In this document: positions 39,758-49,194 of the stretch, in pieces
How positions within the stretch are numbered: the stretch's first letter is position 1
How the letters are laid out: each line of letters opens with the position of its first letter
The notes under the pieces: generated by a model
Databases searched by the model: none
The model's input: only the letters and a program-made list of their open reading frames with translations
Told to the model about the DNA's origin: nothing
Source: SB11 sp965249955
GTDB lineage: Bacteria; Bacteroidota; Bacteroidia; UBA8524
Direction: 5' to 3'
Length of the DNA stretch: 64,000 bases
Assembly (NCBI GenBank): GCA_965249955.1
Contig: OZ252261.1
Span: 3,596,001 to 3,660,000, forward strand
Program-made: the position numbers and the translations under genes

Positions 39758-40560
39758 ACGCCCGAAAATGATAAAATAACTATGGTAGTATTGTATACAA
39801 AATGGCAAATGCTGCTGTACCACAAATTGCGGTAACGAAAGCGCAAATAACCAAAAAACAAGCCTAAAGGCAATAACCACAACAATCCTATTATAGAAAA
39901 ATGTATAAAGGCAAACAGAAAGCCTGAAGTAAATATTACCGAACGGGGCTTTGAAAACAGCAATAAATTATTGAACAGAAAGCCACGAAAAGCAATTTCT
40001 TCAAAAATGGCGGGATATACACCAATAAATAGTATTGATAACAATACAGGCCACTGTGTTTGCTCGTATATCCATGTTATTGAGCTATTATCATTAAAAA
40101 GCGCTTCGTTAATAAAATTCGCCAAAAAATGAACCCCTACTGCTGTTACCATCATTACAATAGTTAATAACAAAACCATTGGGGTGCGCACATTTTTAAA
40201 ACTATATAGTTTCAATATGCTTTTGAAGTTGAATGAGGCAAATACAAGAACAATAGCCGCCATAATACCATCAACCAATAGGCTGCTCTCAAAAGTGGGG
40301 TTAAACAATTCTGTATAGCCATACAGGCTTAATATAAGCACTAAGGCAATAAAAAAGGCTATTATTTGCCCCACAATAGCCTCGTTGTTTTGGGAAGTAT
40401 TTTGTTGCTGGTATTTTGCTTTAAGAGCTATGCCGCACGCGCTACAAAACTTACTTGTAAAGGTATTTTCAACCCCACAGCTTCTGCAAATCAAACCGTA
40501 GTTGGTTACAGACGGCTTTTCGTTTTCGGGTACCGGTTCTATTAAAGGGGTTTCGTCCAT
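39754..40560 (-). CDS. Zinc-ribbon CPBP-family intramembrane metalloprotease
   Basis: The 268-residue protein starts with a zinc ribbon (C25-x2-C28, C39-x2-C42) followed by about seven membrane helices. CPBP (Abi/Rce1-like) catalytic motifs are E187-E188-x3-R192, H220 and H253. It should cleave a membrane substrate in the inner membrane. It is the last gene of a three-gene operon; its start codon overlaps the previous stop by one base, and both upstream genes carry related zinc ribbons. Confidence 0.88.
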   Translation of the reverse strand: MDETPLIEPVPENEKPSVTNYGLICRSCGVENTFTSKFCSACGIALKAKYQQQNTSQNNEAIVGQIIAFFIALVLILSLYGYTELFNPTFESSLLVDGIMAAIVLVFASFNFKSILKLYSFKNVRTPMVLLLTIVMMVTAVGVHFLANFINEALFNDNSSITWIYEQTQWPVLLSILFIGVYPAIFEEIAFRGFLFNNLLLFSKPRSVIFTSGFLFAFIHFSIIGLLWLLPLGLFFGYLRFRYRNLWYSSICHFVYNTTIVILSFSGV

Positions 40561-41081
40561 TAGTTTTGTTTTTGCTTACTGCTTGCAGCTCCTACTAAAC
40601 CACTTATTAAAAATGAAATAATTATCATTTTTAATATAAGTCCGCTAAATATACTTGCAGGCGAAATAATAAGACCTATTACTTGTGCTGATAAAAAGAT
40701 TAATAAACCTGTTAAATACGCATTAAATGGGCTTTTATCACTCCACATTGCTATTATCAAAAAAATAAAGGCTAGCACAGTATTTCCAACTAAAATTATA
40801 GCACCTTCGTTTCCCTGTTCCGAAGTCATCAGTCCCCCAACCATTAAAAGTCCTGCGATAATAAACAACGCATTTCTTGTTCGCTTAACGTTCCTTTGTC
40901 CTTCGGTTTCGTTATGAACACCCACCAAAAATTTGCCTATATATTGACCTTGTTCTTTTTCAGTACCATTAAACGGAAATCCACAGTTATTACAAAAATC
41001 ATCACCCAATTTATATGGCTCTTTGCAACATCTACATAAAGGGGCGTCAACATTCTCAATTTCTTCCTCTTCCATTTCCAT
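40560..41081 (-). CDS. Zinc-ribbon membrane protein
   Basis: The 173-residue protein has an N-terminal zinc ribbon (CRCCKEPYKLGDDFCNNCGFP) and four or so membrane helices (FIIAGLLMVGGLM; GAIILVGNTVLAFIFLIIAM). It is paralogous to the gene upstream. Function unknown. Arrangement with the CPBP protease suggests that these may be partners or substrates; this is inference. Confidence 0.8.
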   Translation of the reverse strand: MEMEEEEIENVDAPLCRCCKEPYKLGDDFCNNCGFPFNGTEKEQGQYIGKFLVGVHNETEGQRNVKRTRNALFIIAGLLMVGGLMTSEQGNEGAIILVGNTVLAFIFLIIAMWSDKSPFNAYLTGLLIFLSAQVIGLIISPASIFSGLILKMIIISFLISGLVGAASSKQKQN

Positions 41082-41082
41082 A

Positions 41083-41604
41083 TTAATTTTTCATTCCCCT
41101 AACTTTTGAAGCTCCCACAACACCTTTTATCATATAGCTGATAATAATTACTTTAACAATTATACCTCTAATCAGTTCCACAGGATCATCAATTGAACCC
41201 AATATTATAAGTGATACATACATTATTAAGCCAGTTAACAATGCACCAAAAGGGTTTTTATTACTCCAAAAAGCTAAACCACAAAAAATAGCAGCAAGCA
41301 CCAAACTAATTATTAAAAGAAACCCACCATCGCCTTCTTTGTTGGCTACTAAAGAATAAAGCCCACTCAATGTAGTTAAGCCGGCTACTACAAACAAAGT
41401 AGTGCGGGCATTTTTTACCTGACTTTCAACTTCGGCTTTAGTATTTTTTTGTGTGAGGTATTGACCTATAAATTTGCCTTTCTCTTCATCAGTTCCATTT
41501 AAAGGAAAACCACAGTTATTGCAAAAGCTATCGCTTTCGCCTATTTCGAATTTACAGCACTGGCAAGTTGGCTTCTTAGGAGTAATGGTGGTATATGCTT
41601 CCAT
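41083..41604 (-). CDS. Zinc-ribbon membrane protein, paralogue
   Basis: The 173-residue protein has the same layout: zinc ribbon (CQCCKFEIGESDSFCNNCGFP), the shared LNGTDEEKGKFIGQYL stretch, and four membrane helices. It is the first gene of the zinc-ribbon/CPBP operon and lies 1 bp upstream of its paralogue. Function unknown. Confidence 0.8.
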   Translation of the reverse strand: MEAYTTITPKKPTCQCCKFEIGESDSFCNNCGFPLNGTDEEKGKFIGQYLTQKNTKAEVESQVKNARTTLFVVAGLTTLSGLYSLVANKEGDGGFLLIISLVLAAIFCGLAFWSNKNPFGALLTGLIMYVSLIILGSIDDPVELIRGIIVKVIIISYMIKGVVGASKVRGMKN

Positions 41605-41760
41605 TGTAGGGTTAATATTTTTTAAACATATAAAAAAACAACAATAAAGCAGCTAATAGTTATCTGTTTTTTATCGAATAGTTATTACTTATTCAGTTTT
41701 CTTAGTAAAAACTTGTTGGCAGTAGGCAGGTAAATAGTTAGCGTACCAATAGTTTATCAT

Positions 41761-42240
41761 TTAAAACATTGACGGCACTATATCAAAGGCTATTTTGCAT
41801 AGTATTACAATGGCTGCAACTATTAATACCTTAGCTAGTTTAGCCTTCTTTTCTAATACAACATTAATTAATTACAAGCGAACTACTAATGATAAATAGT
41901 CAAAAGGGGTTACATTGGCTACGGTATAACCACCTATACCTACATGATGTGCTTTGTTAATAATAAATAGTTTAATCAGCCAATTCAATAGCTCTAAATA
42001 TAATACCCTCAGGCGAATATCTTTATCCTTAAAAAGAAGTGCTACTATTACTAACGCAAGTGATATTGAAAAATATACAATGTTTTTAAGCGCATACACA
42101 GGCTCTATAAATTGAATACAGCCGATTTGTTGATCGTTATCCTGATTGGTAAAGAATCCAAACAGGATAACTAAAAATAGGGCAATAAACAGCGGTGTTT
42201 GTTGGTGTACATATTTATAAAACAGGCTATTTGTGTTTTT
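41761..42240 (-). pseudogene. Broken four-helix membrane protein gene
   Basis: One continuous minus-strand frame encodes about 160 residues with four hydrophobic helices (QQTPLFIALFLVILFGFF; NIVYFSISLALVIVALLF; VLYLELLNWLIKLFIINKAH; LAKVLIVAAIVILCKIAFDI). It is interrupted by TAA at 41872-41874 after SLVVRL, then continues LINVVLEKKAKLAKVL to a second stop at 41761. The 5' end also meets a TAA at 42241-42243 before any ATG in frame (ATG 42258 gives only five codons). Coding character on both sides of the stop indicates recent inactivation. Family not recognised. Confidence 0.7.
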
Positions 42241-42431
42241 TTAAAAATATAGTAACATTAAGAGGAGCACCCACAAAAAGGCGTATTCCCAAACAAACAT
42301 TACCAAATCTTCTAATACATCATACATTTTGCAAATGTTTTTACCAATATATAGAAAAGGGTGTTAATCTGTTCCATACTCACGCTCTCTGCACCCTTCT
42401 AGTAACCTCAGAATGACAGCCGCACTGCACG

Positions 42432-42455
42432 CCCTTCGACTTCGCTCAGGACGAC
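42432..42455. repeat. Dispersed intergenic repeat fragment (CCTTCGACTTCGCTCAGG type)
   Basis: CCCTTCGACTTCGCTCAGGA is a motif seen in non-coding DNA of many bacterial genomes. The rest of 42259-42504 has nothing I recognise. Confidence 0.5.
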
Positions 42456-42504
42456 TACCACACACCACCCGACATCAGACATCTAACATCTTATATCTAA
42501 GAAA

Positions 42505-44199
42505 CTATTCAGAAACTTTTTTAGTTTGAAACTCTTGAATAATCAAGGCAAACACAAATACCAATACGCAGCCGATAAGGTTTAGCCATAGGTATGAGGT
42601 TAGCTCAAAAACGGCAGAGAATATAATAAATGCCTCCCCTACTATAGCTGCATAAAATACGGCTGTACCGCTTACTTTTTTAGCGAAAAAGGCTACTATA
42701 AATATACCTAATATTACTCCGTAAAATAACGAGCCTAATATGTTTACGGCTTCTATAAGGTTGCCCAGTTTACCTGCATACAGTGCTACTATCATACAGA
42801 AAAAGCCCCAAGCTACGGTTGTCCACCGTGAGGCGTTTAAATCGCTCTTTTCGCTGCGCCCTTTCTTGCCAAAGCGTTTATAAAAATCGACTATAAAGGT
42901 TGATGCTAGTGAGTTTAAACCGCTTGCGGTAGAACCCATTGCTGCTAAAAAAATGATGGCTATCAGCAAGCCTATTAACCCGTGTGGCAAATACTTGGTA
43001 ACGAAGGATAGAAAGATATAGTTAGAGTCGTTTTTATCGGCCAGTATATTGTTGGCGGCTATTAGGCTCACGGCAGAATCTCGCACCACTTTTTCTTGTG
43101 CTTTTGAGGCTTGCAGGGCAATACGTATTTCATCCACTTTTGTTTCATCGTCAGCTTCTAAAGCATCAACTAAGCCTGTTACATATTGCTGGCGGTTGGC
43201 ATGCACTTCCTCAAATAGCTTTTCTTGTGCATTGAAAGCATCAGCATATTTGCTCTCTTTTATTTGGCTCACCTCAACACTATTAAAAAATACGGGTGGT
43301 GTATTAAACTGGTAAAAGGCAAATACCAATACCCCAATTAGCAATATAAAAAACTGCATGGGTATTTTTACCAAACCGTTCATTACCAATCCTAAACGGC
43401 TTTGTGTAACCGATTTACCTGTGAGGTAACGCCCTACTTGCGATTGGTCAGTACCGAAATAAGAGAGTTGCAAAAAGAACCCGCCTATTATGCCCGACCA
43501 TATATTGTATTTATTACTCAAATCGAATTGAGTATCAATGGCATTTAGCTTGCCCATTTTGCCTGCTATGTGCAGTGCATCGCCCAAACCTACATTGGCA
43601 GGCAGCATAGCTACCACCATATAGGCGGCCATAAACAAGCCTGAAAATATTATGGCCATTTGTAGCATTTGGGTATACGATACTGCTTTTGTGCCCCCAT
43701 AAACAGTATATAATATTACTATACCACCCATTATAAAAGTAGTGTAAATAATATCTACATTAAGTATGGTAGATAGTATTATAGAAGGTGCATAAATGGT
43801 GATACCTGTTGATAGTCCGCGCTGTAATAGAAATAAGAAGGCGGTAAGCGAACGTGTTTTACTGTCGAAACGCCCCTCTAGGTACTCGTAGGCGGTATAC
43901 ACGTTCATTTTTTTGAACATGGGTATAAACACTATGCAAATAACTATCATGGCTAGTGGCAGCCCGAAATAGAATTGCACAAAGCGCATTCCATCAGAAT
44001 AGGCTAAACCGGGAGCAGAAAGAAAAGTAATAGCACTAGCCTGTGTAGCCATTACCGATAAGCCTACATGGTACCACGGCAATTTTTTATCGGCAAGTAA
44101 ATACCCGTCTATATTTTTCATACCCCTGCTTTTCCACATCCCGTATAGGGCAATGAAAAGCAGTGTAACGCAAAGTACTACCCAATCTAAATTGCTCAT
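42505..44199 (-). CDS. Sodium:solute symporter (SSS family)
   Basis: The 564-residue protein has about 13 membrane helices and SSS hallmarks (GYLLADKKLPWYHVGLSVMATQASAITFLSAPG; VSYTQMLQMAIIFSGLF; LAAMGSTASGLNSLASTF). It should import an organic solute with Na+. Between helices there is an Ala/Glu/Lys-rich coiled-coil-like loop of about 95 residues (near 305-400), typical of a subset of Bacteroidota members. It overlaps the small upstream ORF by ATGA and is coupled to the PIG-L gene, so its substrate may be a product of that enzyme. Confidence 0.92.
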   Translation of the reverse strand: MSNLDWVVLCVTLLFIALYGMWKSRGMKNIDGYLLADKKLPWYHVGLSVMATQASAITFLSAPGLAYSDGMRFVQFYFGLPLAMIVICIVFIPMFKKMNVYTAYEYLEGRFDSKTRSLTAFLFLLQRGLSTGITIYAPSIILSTILNVDIIYTTFIMGGIVILYTVYGGTKAVSYTQMLQMAIIFSGLFMAAYMVVAMLPANVGLGDALHIAGKMGKLNAIDTQFDLSNKYNIWSGIIGGFFLQLSYFGTDQSQVGRYLTGKSVTQSRLGLVMNGLVKIPMQFFILLIGVLVFAFYQFNTPPVFFNSVEVSQIKESKYADAFNAQEKLFEEVHANRQQYVTGLVDALEADDETKVDEIRIALQASKAQEKVVRDSAVSLIAANNILADKNDSNYIFLSFVTKYLPHGLIGLLIAIIFLAAMGSTASGLNSLASTFIVDFYKRFGKKGRSEKSDLNASRWTTVAWGFFCMIVALYAGKLGNLIEAVNILGSLFYGVILGIFIVAFFAKKVSGTAVFYAAIVGEAFIIFSAVFELTSYLWLNLIGCVLVFVFALIIQEFQTKKVSE

Positions 44200-44327
44200 T
44201 TAAAGTATTGGGTAAACAGGTACAACAACAGCATTACCAGTACTAATGTGCTTATTAGTAGTATGTACACATTGCGCCACGAGCCTAATATGGGCGATTT
44301 TTCTTCCTGTTCTTTTTCGTTATTCAT
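44196..44327 (-). CDS. 43-residue single-span membrane peptide coupled to the symporter
   Basis: The ORF encodes 43 residues: a charged start (MNNEKEQEEKSPILG), then one hydrophobic helix (YILLISTLVLVMLLLYLF) and ending TQYFK. Its ATG overlaps the end of the PIG-L gene by 8 bp, and its TGA stop overlaps the symporter ATG in the sequence ATGA. This spacing strongly suggests translational coupling. Orientation is N-in with the helix near the C-terminus. It may be an accessory subunit of the symporter. It is too short for standard gene callers. Confidence 0.75.
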   Translation of the reverse strand: MNNEKEQEEKSPILGSWRNVYILLISTLVLVMLLLYLFTQYFK

Positions 44328-46836
44328 TTTTAGGAAGACTGATTAAGTTTACAAAAAGGCGGTACGCCCCCGGTACGCCTGCGGGCAATTCTCTAAAGAA
44401 TGATAAACCAGTGTATACAAAATTGCCTTTACCGTATTTGGCTATTACAAGGCTGCCGTTTTGGGTTTCCTCTTTAGGATCGGCCATTTCCAATATGGTT
44501 TCAAAATTAGGATCAAGCTCGGTAGCGAAATAAATACCGCGCTCTTGTACCCAATTTTGAAAATCGGTATCGCCTATTTTATTGGGATAGGTTAAGGCTT
44601 TGTGCTCAGGCAAAGGGAATTTAACGTTGGCTGTTTCGTCGGTTACACGGTTGCGGGTAATGGTGAAATCATAAGGGCCTATTTTACCTGCAAATGGCCC
44701 TACACGACTATTGGTATTGTATTGCACTATAAAGTTGCCGCCGTTGTTTATATACTGGTTTATTTTGGTATTAAACTGAAACAAACGCTCGTTAGTGTTG
44801 TAAGCGCGTATACCTGTTATTATAGCACCGTATTTGCTCAAATCTTCATTAGCCAAAATATCATCAGTAAGTTCTACTACTTTGTAACCTATTAAGCGCA
44901 AACTATTAGCCACATCATCGCCCGCACCGGGTATGTAGCCTACGGTAACGTCTGTTTTTTGTAGTGGAATGTTTACCAATTTTGCTTCGGCATCGCTTAG
45001 GGTAAATTGGTAAGGTATGTGGTCGTACTCTACACGGTAAATACTTTTTGTATAGGTAGTATTGCCAATTTTTATGGTGGCAATCATATCGCTATTGGCA
45101 GCTGTGGGTGTAGCTTTTAATGTAGCTTCTATTACCTGCTCATCGCCTTTTTTCTTTAGGTCGAAAGCAGCATTTTTAACGGTGATAAGCCAGCCTGCGG
45201 GTATTTGTACTTGCAATGTGCCTTGTACGTTATCTTTTTGGGCTTTTACCACATATTTTATGGTTTGTGGTTTATCATCACTAAAAATATATACCTGCTC
45301 GGCTATGTTAACGGTGGCGGGGGGCAATACCTCCAGCGGACGGTAAATTTCACCCTTAACTGGGTCGCGGTATTTGTATACCAAAGGACGTTCTACTGTC
45401 AAACTTAAACCGTTAATAGTTACGTAAAAAGTAACTTTTGCAGCCGCTCCGTTTTCAGGCATGCCAATAAGTAAAGGGTTGGTTACGGTATACAGCCCTA
45501 AGGTGTGTTTATCTTTTAACCAATAAGGGGTTGAGTAAGGGGTATTGGCAGCTAGTTTTTCTTTGTGAGTGTAGCTATATAATTTAGGCGTGAATTCAAG
45601 TCTTTTATTCATCCCAGTATATTGACTTATTACCGTATCGGCCTGACCTAAGTAGTTGATTTTTTCAATAAAAACAGACACTCCACTATTATTAACTATT
45701 TCAGTCGTAATATTTATATCCTCGCCAGGTATGGCTATATAATCATCGGCGGTGGCTTCCATCCATAAACCGGCAGCAGCCAGTAAAAGGTTTTCAGTTT
45801 CTTTCAGTTTTTGGGTTTTCCAATATTTCAGGTCGGGGTTGGTTTCATCCAACAATTGCAATTGCTTGTATATAGCTACTAAACCACCCACTGAACTTGA
45901 TGGGTATTGGGCATTGAATTCTTTAATGGTTTTATCCAGCAGCTTTTGCATCGGTTTGGTGGTTTTACCAAAACGAGCCCAACTTTGGTTTATCCCTTCA
46001 AAAATATCTTGTTTAACAGAATCGCCTTTTATCTGTTGAAAAAACTCAATAATCTCTCCCCTTTGTTTTAGCGATCCAAAACCTTGGCTTTTGTGCATTG
46101 AGCGACTTTCGGCGGCTATTTCGCCATAGCTTTTACCCAATAGCGGGTTGTATACGCCTACATTTAGCTGTATTTGTTCAGGTGTGGTGGTGTTGGTACT
46201 GCCAAAGTTATACGAGTTCCAAAACAGGCGTTTGGCTTGCCATACCTGTACGTATTTCAGTTGTTCAGGGAAACGATTAGGATCAGCAGCGGCATCAAAA
46301 GCTTCTTCGGCCAATATTGCCGAAGCGGTGTGGTGGCCGTGTCCGCCCCTACCATCCGTAGGAAAACGGCAAATAATTACGTCGGGTTTAAAGTTGCGTA
46401 TTGTCCATACCACATCAGCCAACACACTATCTCTATTCCAAAAATCAACAGTTTCTTTAGGGTTTTTGCTATAGCCAAAATCGTTAGCGCGGGTAAAAAA
46501 CTGCTCAGTGCCATCGGTACGTCGGGCAGCCAATAATTCTTGGGTACGTATTAGCCCTAGCAATTCGCCCAATTCTTTGCCTATAAGGTTTTGCCCTCCA
46601 TCGCCGCGCGTTAGCGATAGATAACCTGTGCGCAGCTTACGCTGGTTAGCCAAGTAGCCCAATAGTCGGGTGTTCTCGTCGTCAGGGTGGGCAGCTACAT
46701 ACAATACTGAACCTACGGTGTTTAGCTTATTAAGTTTTTGTAGTATTTCTGCCGAATTGAACTGTTGAGGCGTTTGTGCCTTTGTATTGAAAGTGATAAA
46801 CAGCAGTACGTATAAGAAAAGGGTTGTTCGTTTCAT
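44320..46836 (-). CDS. Large PIG-L (LmbE-like) family deacetylase, exported
   Basis: The 838-residue protein has a signal peptide (MKRTTLFLYVLLFITFNTKA), an N-terminal PIG-L domain with the zinc motif AAHPDDENTRLLG and RGGHGHHTASA, and a long C-terminal beta-rich part ending in a class I glutamine amidotransferase-like fold (SKYGAIITGIRAYN; GNFIVQYNTNSR). PIG-L enzymes remove N-acetyl groups from sugars. The substrate here is unknown. It is first in an operon with the 43-residue peptide and the SSS symporter, suggesting sugar processing coupled to uptake. Confidence 0.9.
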   Translation of the reverse strand: MKRTTLFLYVLLFITFNTKAQTPQQFNSAEILQKLNKLNTVGSVLYVAAHPDDENTRLLGYLANQRKLRTGYLSLTRGDGGQNLIGKELGELLGLIRTQELLAARRTDGTEQFFTRANDFGYSKNPKETVDFWNRDSVLADVVWTIRNFKPDVIICRFPTDGRGGHGHHTASAILAEEAFDAAADPNRFPEQLKYVQVWQAKRLFWNSYNFGSTNTTTPEQIQLNVGVYNPLLGKSYGEIAAESRSMHKSQGFGSLKQRGEIIEFFQQIKGDSVKQDIFEGINQSWARFGKTTKPMQKLLDKTIKEFNAQYPSSSVGGLVAIYKQLQLLDETNPDLKYWKTQKLKETENLLLAAAGLWMEATADDYIAIPGEDINITTEIVNNSGVSVFIEKINYLGQADTVISQYTGMNKRLEFTPKLYSYTHKEKLAANTPYSTPYWLKDKHTLGLYTVTNPLLIGMPENGAAAKVTFYVTINGLSLTVERPLVYKYRDPVKGEIYRPLEVLPPATVNIAEQVYIFSDDKPQTIKYVVKAQKDNVQGTLQVQIPAGWLITVKNAAFDLKKKGDEQVIEATLKATPTAANSDMIATIKIGNTTYTKSIYRVEYDHIPYQFTLSDAEAKLVNIPLQKTDVTVGYIPGAGDDVANSLRLIGYKVVELTDDILANEDLSKYGAIITGIRAYNTNERLFQFNTKINQYINNGGNFIVQYNTNSRVGPFAGKIGPYDFTITRNRVTDETANVKFPLPEHKALTYPNKIGDTDFQNWVQERGIYFATELDPNFETILEMADPKEETQNGSLVIAKYGKGNFVYTGLSFFRELPAGVPGAYRLFVNLISLPKNE

Positions 46837-46947
46837 TGTTGTAACGGCAAATGTATTGATTTAAGGTTTTGTTGTAAATTATTTCGATACAAATGTGGAT
46901 ATCGCGCACTAATCACGCCAAATTCAGAAGGGAGATGTAATTTTTTG

Positions 46948-46955
46948 TACTTTTG
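46948..46955 (+). promoter_or_regulatory. Possible promoter of meaB
   Basis: TACTTTTG fits the -7 consensus, about 270 bp before the meaB start, on the plus strand. The -33 region is not convincing. Confidence 0.4.
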
Positions 46956-46966
46956 GCAATGGTGAT

Positions 46967-47026
46967 ATGAATAAGACCGTCGGTTTGAAAAAAGACACTA
47001 TTCATACCCTATCGGGATTACCTTGA
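46967..47026 (+). CDS. Possible 19-residue leader peptide upstream of meaB
   Basis: An ATG starts 12 bp after a -7 element and encodes MNKTVGLKKDTIHTLSGLP. Its end overlaps the left arm of a hairpin (46998-47037). It could be a leader ORF or chance. Confidence 0.2.
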   Translation: MNKTVGLKKDTIHTLSGLP

Positions 47027-47057
47027 GGTATGAATAGCGACAGGTTTTAAACTGTCG
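46998..47057 (+). promoter_or_regulatory. Two consecutive hairpins in the meaB leader
   Basis: CTATTCATACC (46998-47008) pairs with GGTATGAATAG (47027-47037), and CGACAG (47038-47043) pairs with CTGTCG (47052-47057). Neither is followed by a T run. They may be an attenuator, an RNA switch or a decayed repeat. Confidence 0.35.
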
Positions 47058-47125
47058 GGAACATGAGATAAAGAAGGTATTGGATAATTAAGAAGGAAAG
47101 CCTTAGGGCTTAAACCACCCTTAAT

Positions 47126-47161
47126 CCCTCCTTTCCCTTCACACAAGCCCTACAAGGAGGG
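47126..47161. repeat. Intergenic hairpin with SD/anti-SD-like arms
   Basis: CCCTCCTT (47126-47133) pairs with AAGGAGGG (47154-47161) over a 20-base loop. This type (TCCCTCCTT…CAAGCCCTAC) looks like a dispersed intergenic repeat. It lies in the region before meaB. Confidence 0.4.
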
Positions 47162-47226
47162 AAACAACGCACTTGGCCATTTTATCCCGAAGGGTGAATT
47201 AGAAAGAAAAAAGACAATTAAAAAAA

Positions 47227-48210
47227 TTGACAAACAACAGAAGAAAACGCCTAACGGCTGATGAATACTATAACGGCATATTAAATGCCGATAGGGCAAT
47301 ATTGGGCAAAGCCATTACTTTGATTGAGAGTAGTTTGCCGAGCGATAAAGAACTGGCACAGCAGCTTATAGAATTGTGTTTGCCGCATAGTGGCAACTCG
47401 GTGCGTGTGGGTATTACAGGCGTGCCAGGTGTAGGTAAAAGTACTTTTATTGAGGCTTTTGGTATACACTTGGTACAGCAAGGTAAAAAACTGTGTGTGC
47501 TGGCTATCGACCCTACCTCGCAGCTTACAGGGGGCAGTATTTTGGGCGATAAAACCCGTATGCAAAACCTGTCTGTACATCCTAATGCCTTTATACGTCC
47601 GTCGCCTTCAGGTGGTTCGTTGGGTGGTGTTACACGTAGCACCCGCGAAACAGTGATATTGTGTGAAGCCGCAGGTTTTGACACTATACTGATTGAAACT
47701 GTTGGCGTTGGTCAGAGTGAAACGGCTGTGCACGGTATGGTTGACTTTTTCTTATTGCTGATGCTGGCAGGTGCGGGCGATGAACTGCAAGGCATTAAAC
47801 GCGGCATTATGGAAATGTGTGATGCCCTTATTATAACCAAAGCCGATGGCGAAAATGCCACCAAAGCAAAAGCCGCTATTATAGAATACAGAAATGCGTT
47901 GCATTTATACCCCCCTACAAACTCAGGTTGGGTGCCCCAAGTTGGGGTTTGCTCGGCAATTACTGGTGAAGGAATTGAAAATGTGTGGAATATTGTTACC
48001 GAGTATAAAACTTTGACCCAAAAAAGCGGTTATTTTTCTACCCACCGCGCCGAGCAGGAAAAACAACGCCTGCACGAAACTATTGAGCAATTGCTAAAAG
48101 ACCGTTTTTACCAAAACCCAATGGTTATAGCCAAAATAGCAGCACTGGAACAACAAGTAGCCGAAAAGAAAATAAGTGCGTATAGTGCCGCTGAGGAGTT
48201 ATTGAAGTAA
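47227..48210 (+). CDS. meaB: Methylmalonyl-CoA mutase-associated GTPase MeaB
   Basis: The 327-residue G3E-type GTPase has the P-loop GITGVPGVGKST (62-73), the IDPTSQLTGGSILGDKTRM region, the switch IETVGVGQSE, and the guanine-specificity motif TKADG. It chaperones adenosylcobalamin loading of methylmalonyl-CoA mutase; the mutase is not in the window. The only usable start is TTG at 47227; no ATG fits before residue ~20s of the conserved region. The next gene follows after 9 bp. Confidence 0.93.
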   Translation: MTNNRRKRLTADEYYNGILNADRAILGKAITLIESSLPSDKELAQQLIELCLPHSGNSVRVGITGVPGVGKSTFIEAFGIHLVQQGKKLCVLAIDPTSQLTGGSILGDKTRMQNLSVHPNAFIRPSPSGGSLGGVTRSTRETVILCEAAGFDTILIETVGVGQSETAVHGMVDFFLLLMLAGAGDELQGIKRGIMEMCDALIITKADGENATKAKAAIIEYRNALHLYPPTNSGWVPQVGVCSAITGEGIENVWNIVTEYKTLTQKSGYFSTHRAEQEKQRLHETIEQLLKDRFYQNPMVIAKIAALEQQVAEKKISAYSAAEELLK

Positions 48211-48219
48211 GCCCAAATT

Positions 48220-49071
48220 ATGAATATTAAAACTGTTATTCTTTTTCTTTCTTTTCTTATTTATTTCTCAGCAGCAAATGCACAGGGGAATAGAAATCCA
48301 AAAGAAGAAATTGAAAAATATGGATATATAGGTCAGCTAATTATTGCTGACGGTGAAAATGGTATTTCTAATAAAACACTTGAGGTGCTAGATAGTGCCT
48401 ACGCTTTAGACAGTAACTCTTTGCTTTTAAAGCAACTATTACTTGTCTCAAATTCAAAATTAATAACCGATAGTTTACGTACAGACAGAATACCTCAGTC
48501 TATCTCAATTGTTCAATCTTTATTGCTTTACTCTTCTGAAAAAGAAAAACATGATTATTATCTTGCGCTAGCTTCATTTTATAAGCATTCTGGTGATTTT
48601 AAAAAAGCTATATCTTGTTATAATAATATTCTAAGTTCAGAGTTAAACACTCCCAATAGAAATTATTTATTTAGAGGTATTGCAAGTTTTTACTTATTGG
48701 ATGGACATAATAAAAAAGCCCTTGAAACATTAAGACTGGTTCACCTACCTGATACAGCAAAGTGGTCAAGCATTTTGTTTGCTAAAGTCTATTACAAAAA
48801 TAACTTGCTCGATTCTGCTCTTTTGTACATAAATAAATCATTAGAAAACGGGAACAACCATTACACAGCATATACAACCAAGGCCAAAATACTTAAAGTT
48901 CAAGGCAAAACCGATGGTATATGTACTTTAGTGCAACAAGCAATAGCCTTAATTGAAGAACAAAAACTTGAACAAATGCTAGAACAACGTGATAAAACCA
49001 ACCCTTTTATTCAGTTACAGATAAAAGATGTTGAAGAAGCTAAACAATTACAAAATGAGTATTGTAAGTAA
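48220..49071 (+). CDS. Exported TPR-like protein, paralogue A
   Basis: The 283-residue protein has a signal peptide (MNIKTVILFLSFLIYFSAANA) and helical TPR-like pairs (SFYKHSGDFKKAISCYNNIL; AKVYYKNNLLDSALLYINKS). It is a paralogue of the next gene, sharing SLRTDRIPQ, NNLLDSALLY, RDKTNPFIQL and DVEEAKQL. Family unknown. It starts 9 bp after meaB but is more AT-rich than meaB, which suggests later insertion. Confidence 0.75.
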   Translation: MNIKTVILFLSFLIYFSAANAQGNRNPKEEIEKYGYIGQLIIADGENGISNKTLEVLDSAYALDSNSLLLKQLLLVSNSKLITDSLRTDRIPQSISIVQSLLLYSSEKEKHDYYLALASFYKHSGDFKKAISCYNNILSSELNTPNRNYLFRGIASFYLLDGHNKKALETLRLVHLPDTAKWSSILFAKVYYKNNLLDSALLYINKSLENGNNHYTAYTTKAKILKVQGKTDGICTLVQQAIALIEEQKLEQMLEQRDKTNPFIQLQIKDVEEAKQLQNEYCK

Positions 49072-49152
49072 CCCAAACCGTAACAAAAGTCATTTTCATC
49101 TAAAACACCTGATATTCTAGTGTTTATAACCTAAATTTTATGGTTGAGGGCT

Positions 49153-49160
49153 TATATTTG
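49153..49160 (+). promoter_or_regulatory. Possible -7 element for paralogue B
   Basis: TATATTTG fits TAnnTTTG, about 35 bp before the start codon. No -33 match at normal spacing. Confidence 0.4.
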
Positions 49161-49194
49161 TTGCGTACCAAGTATAGTTGTATAGTATTACATA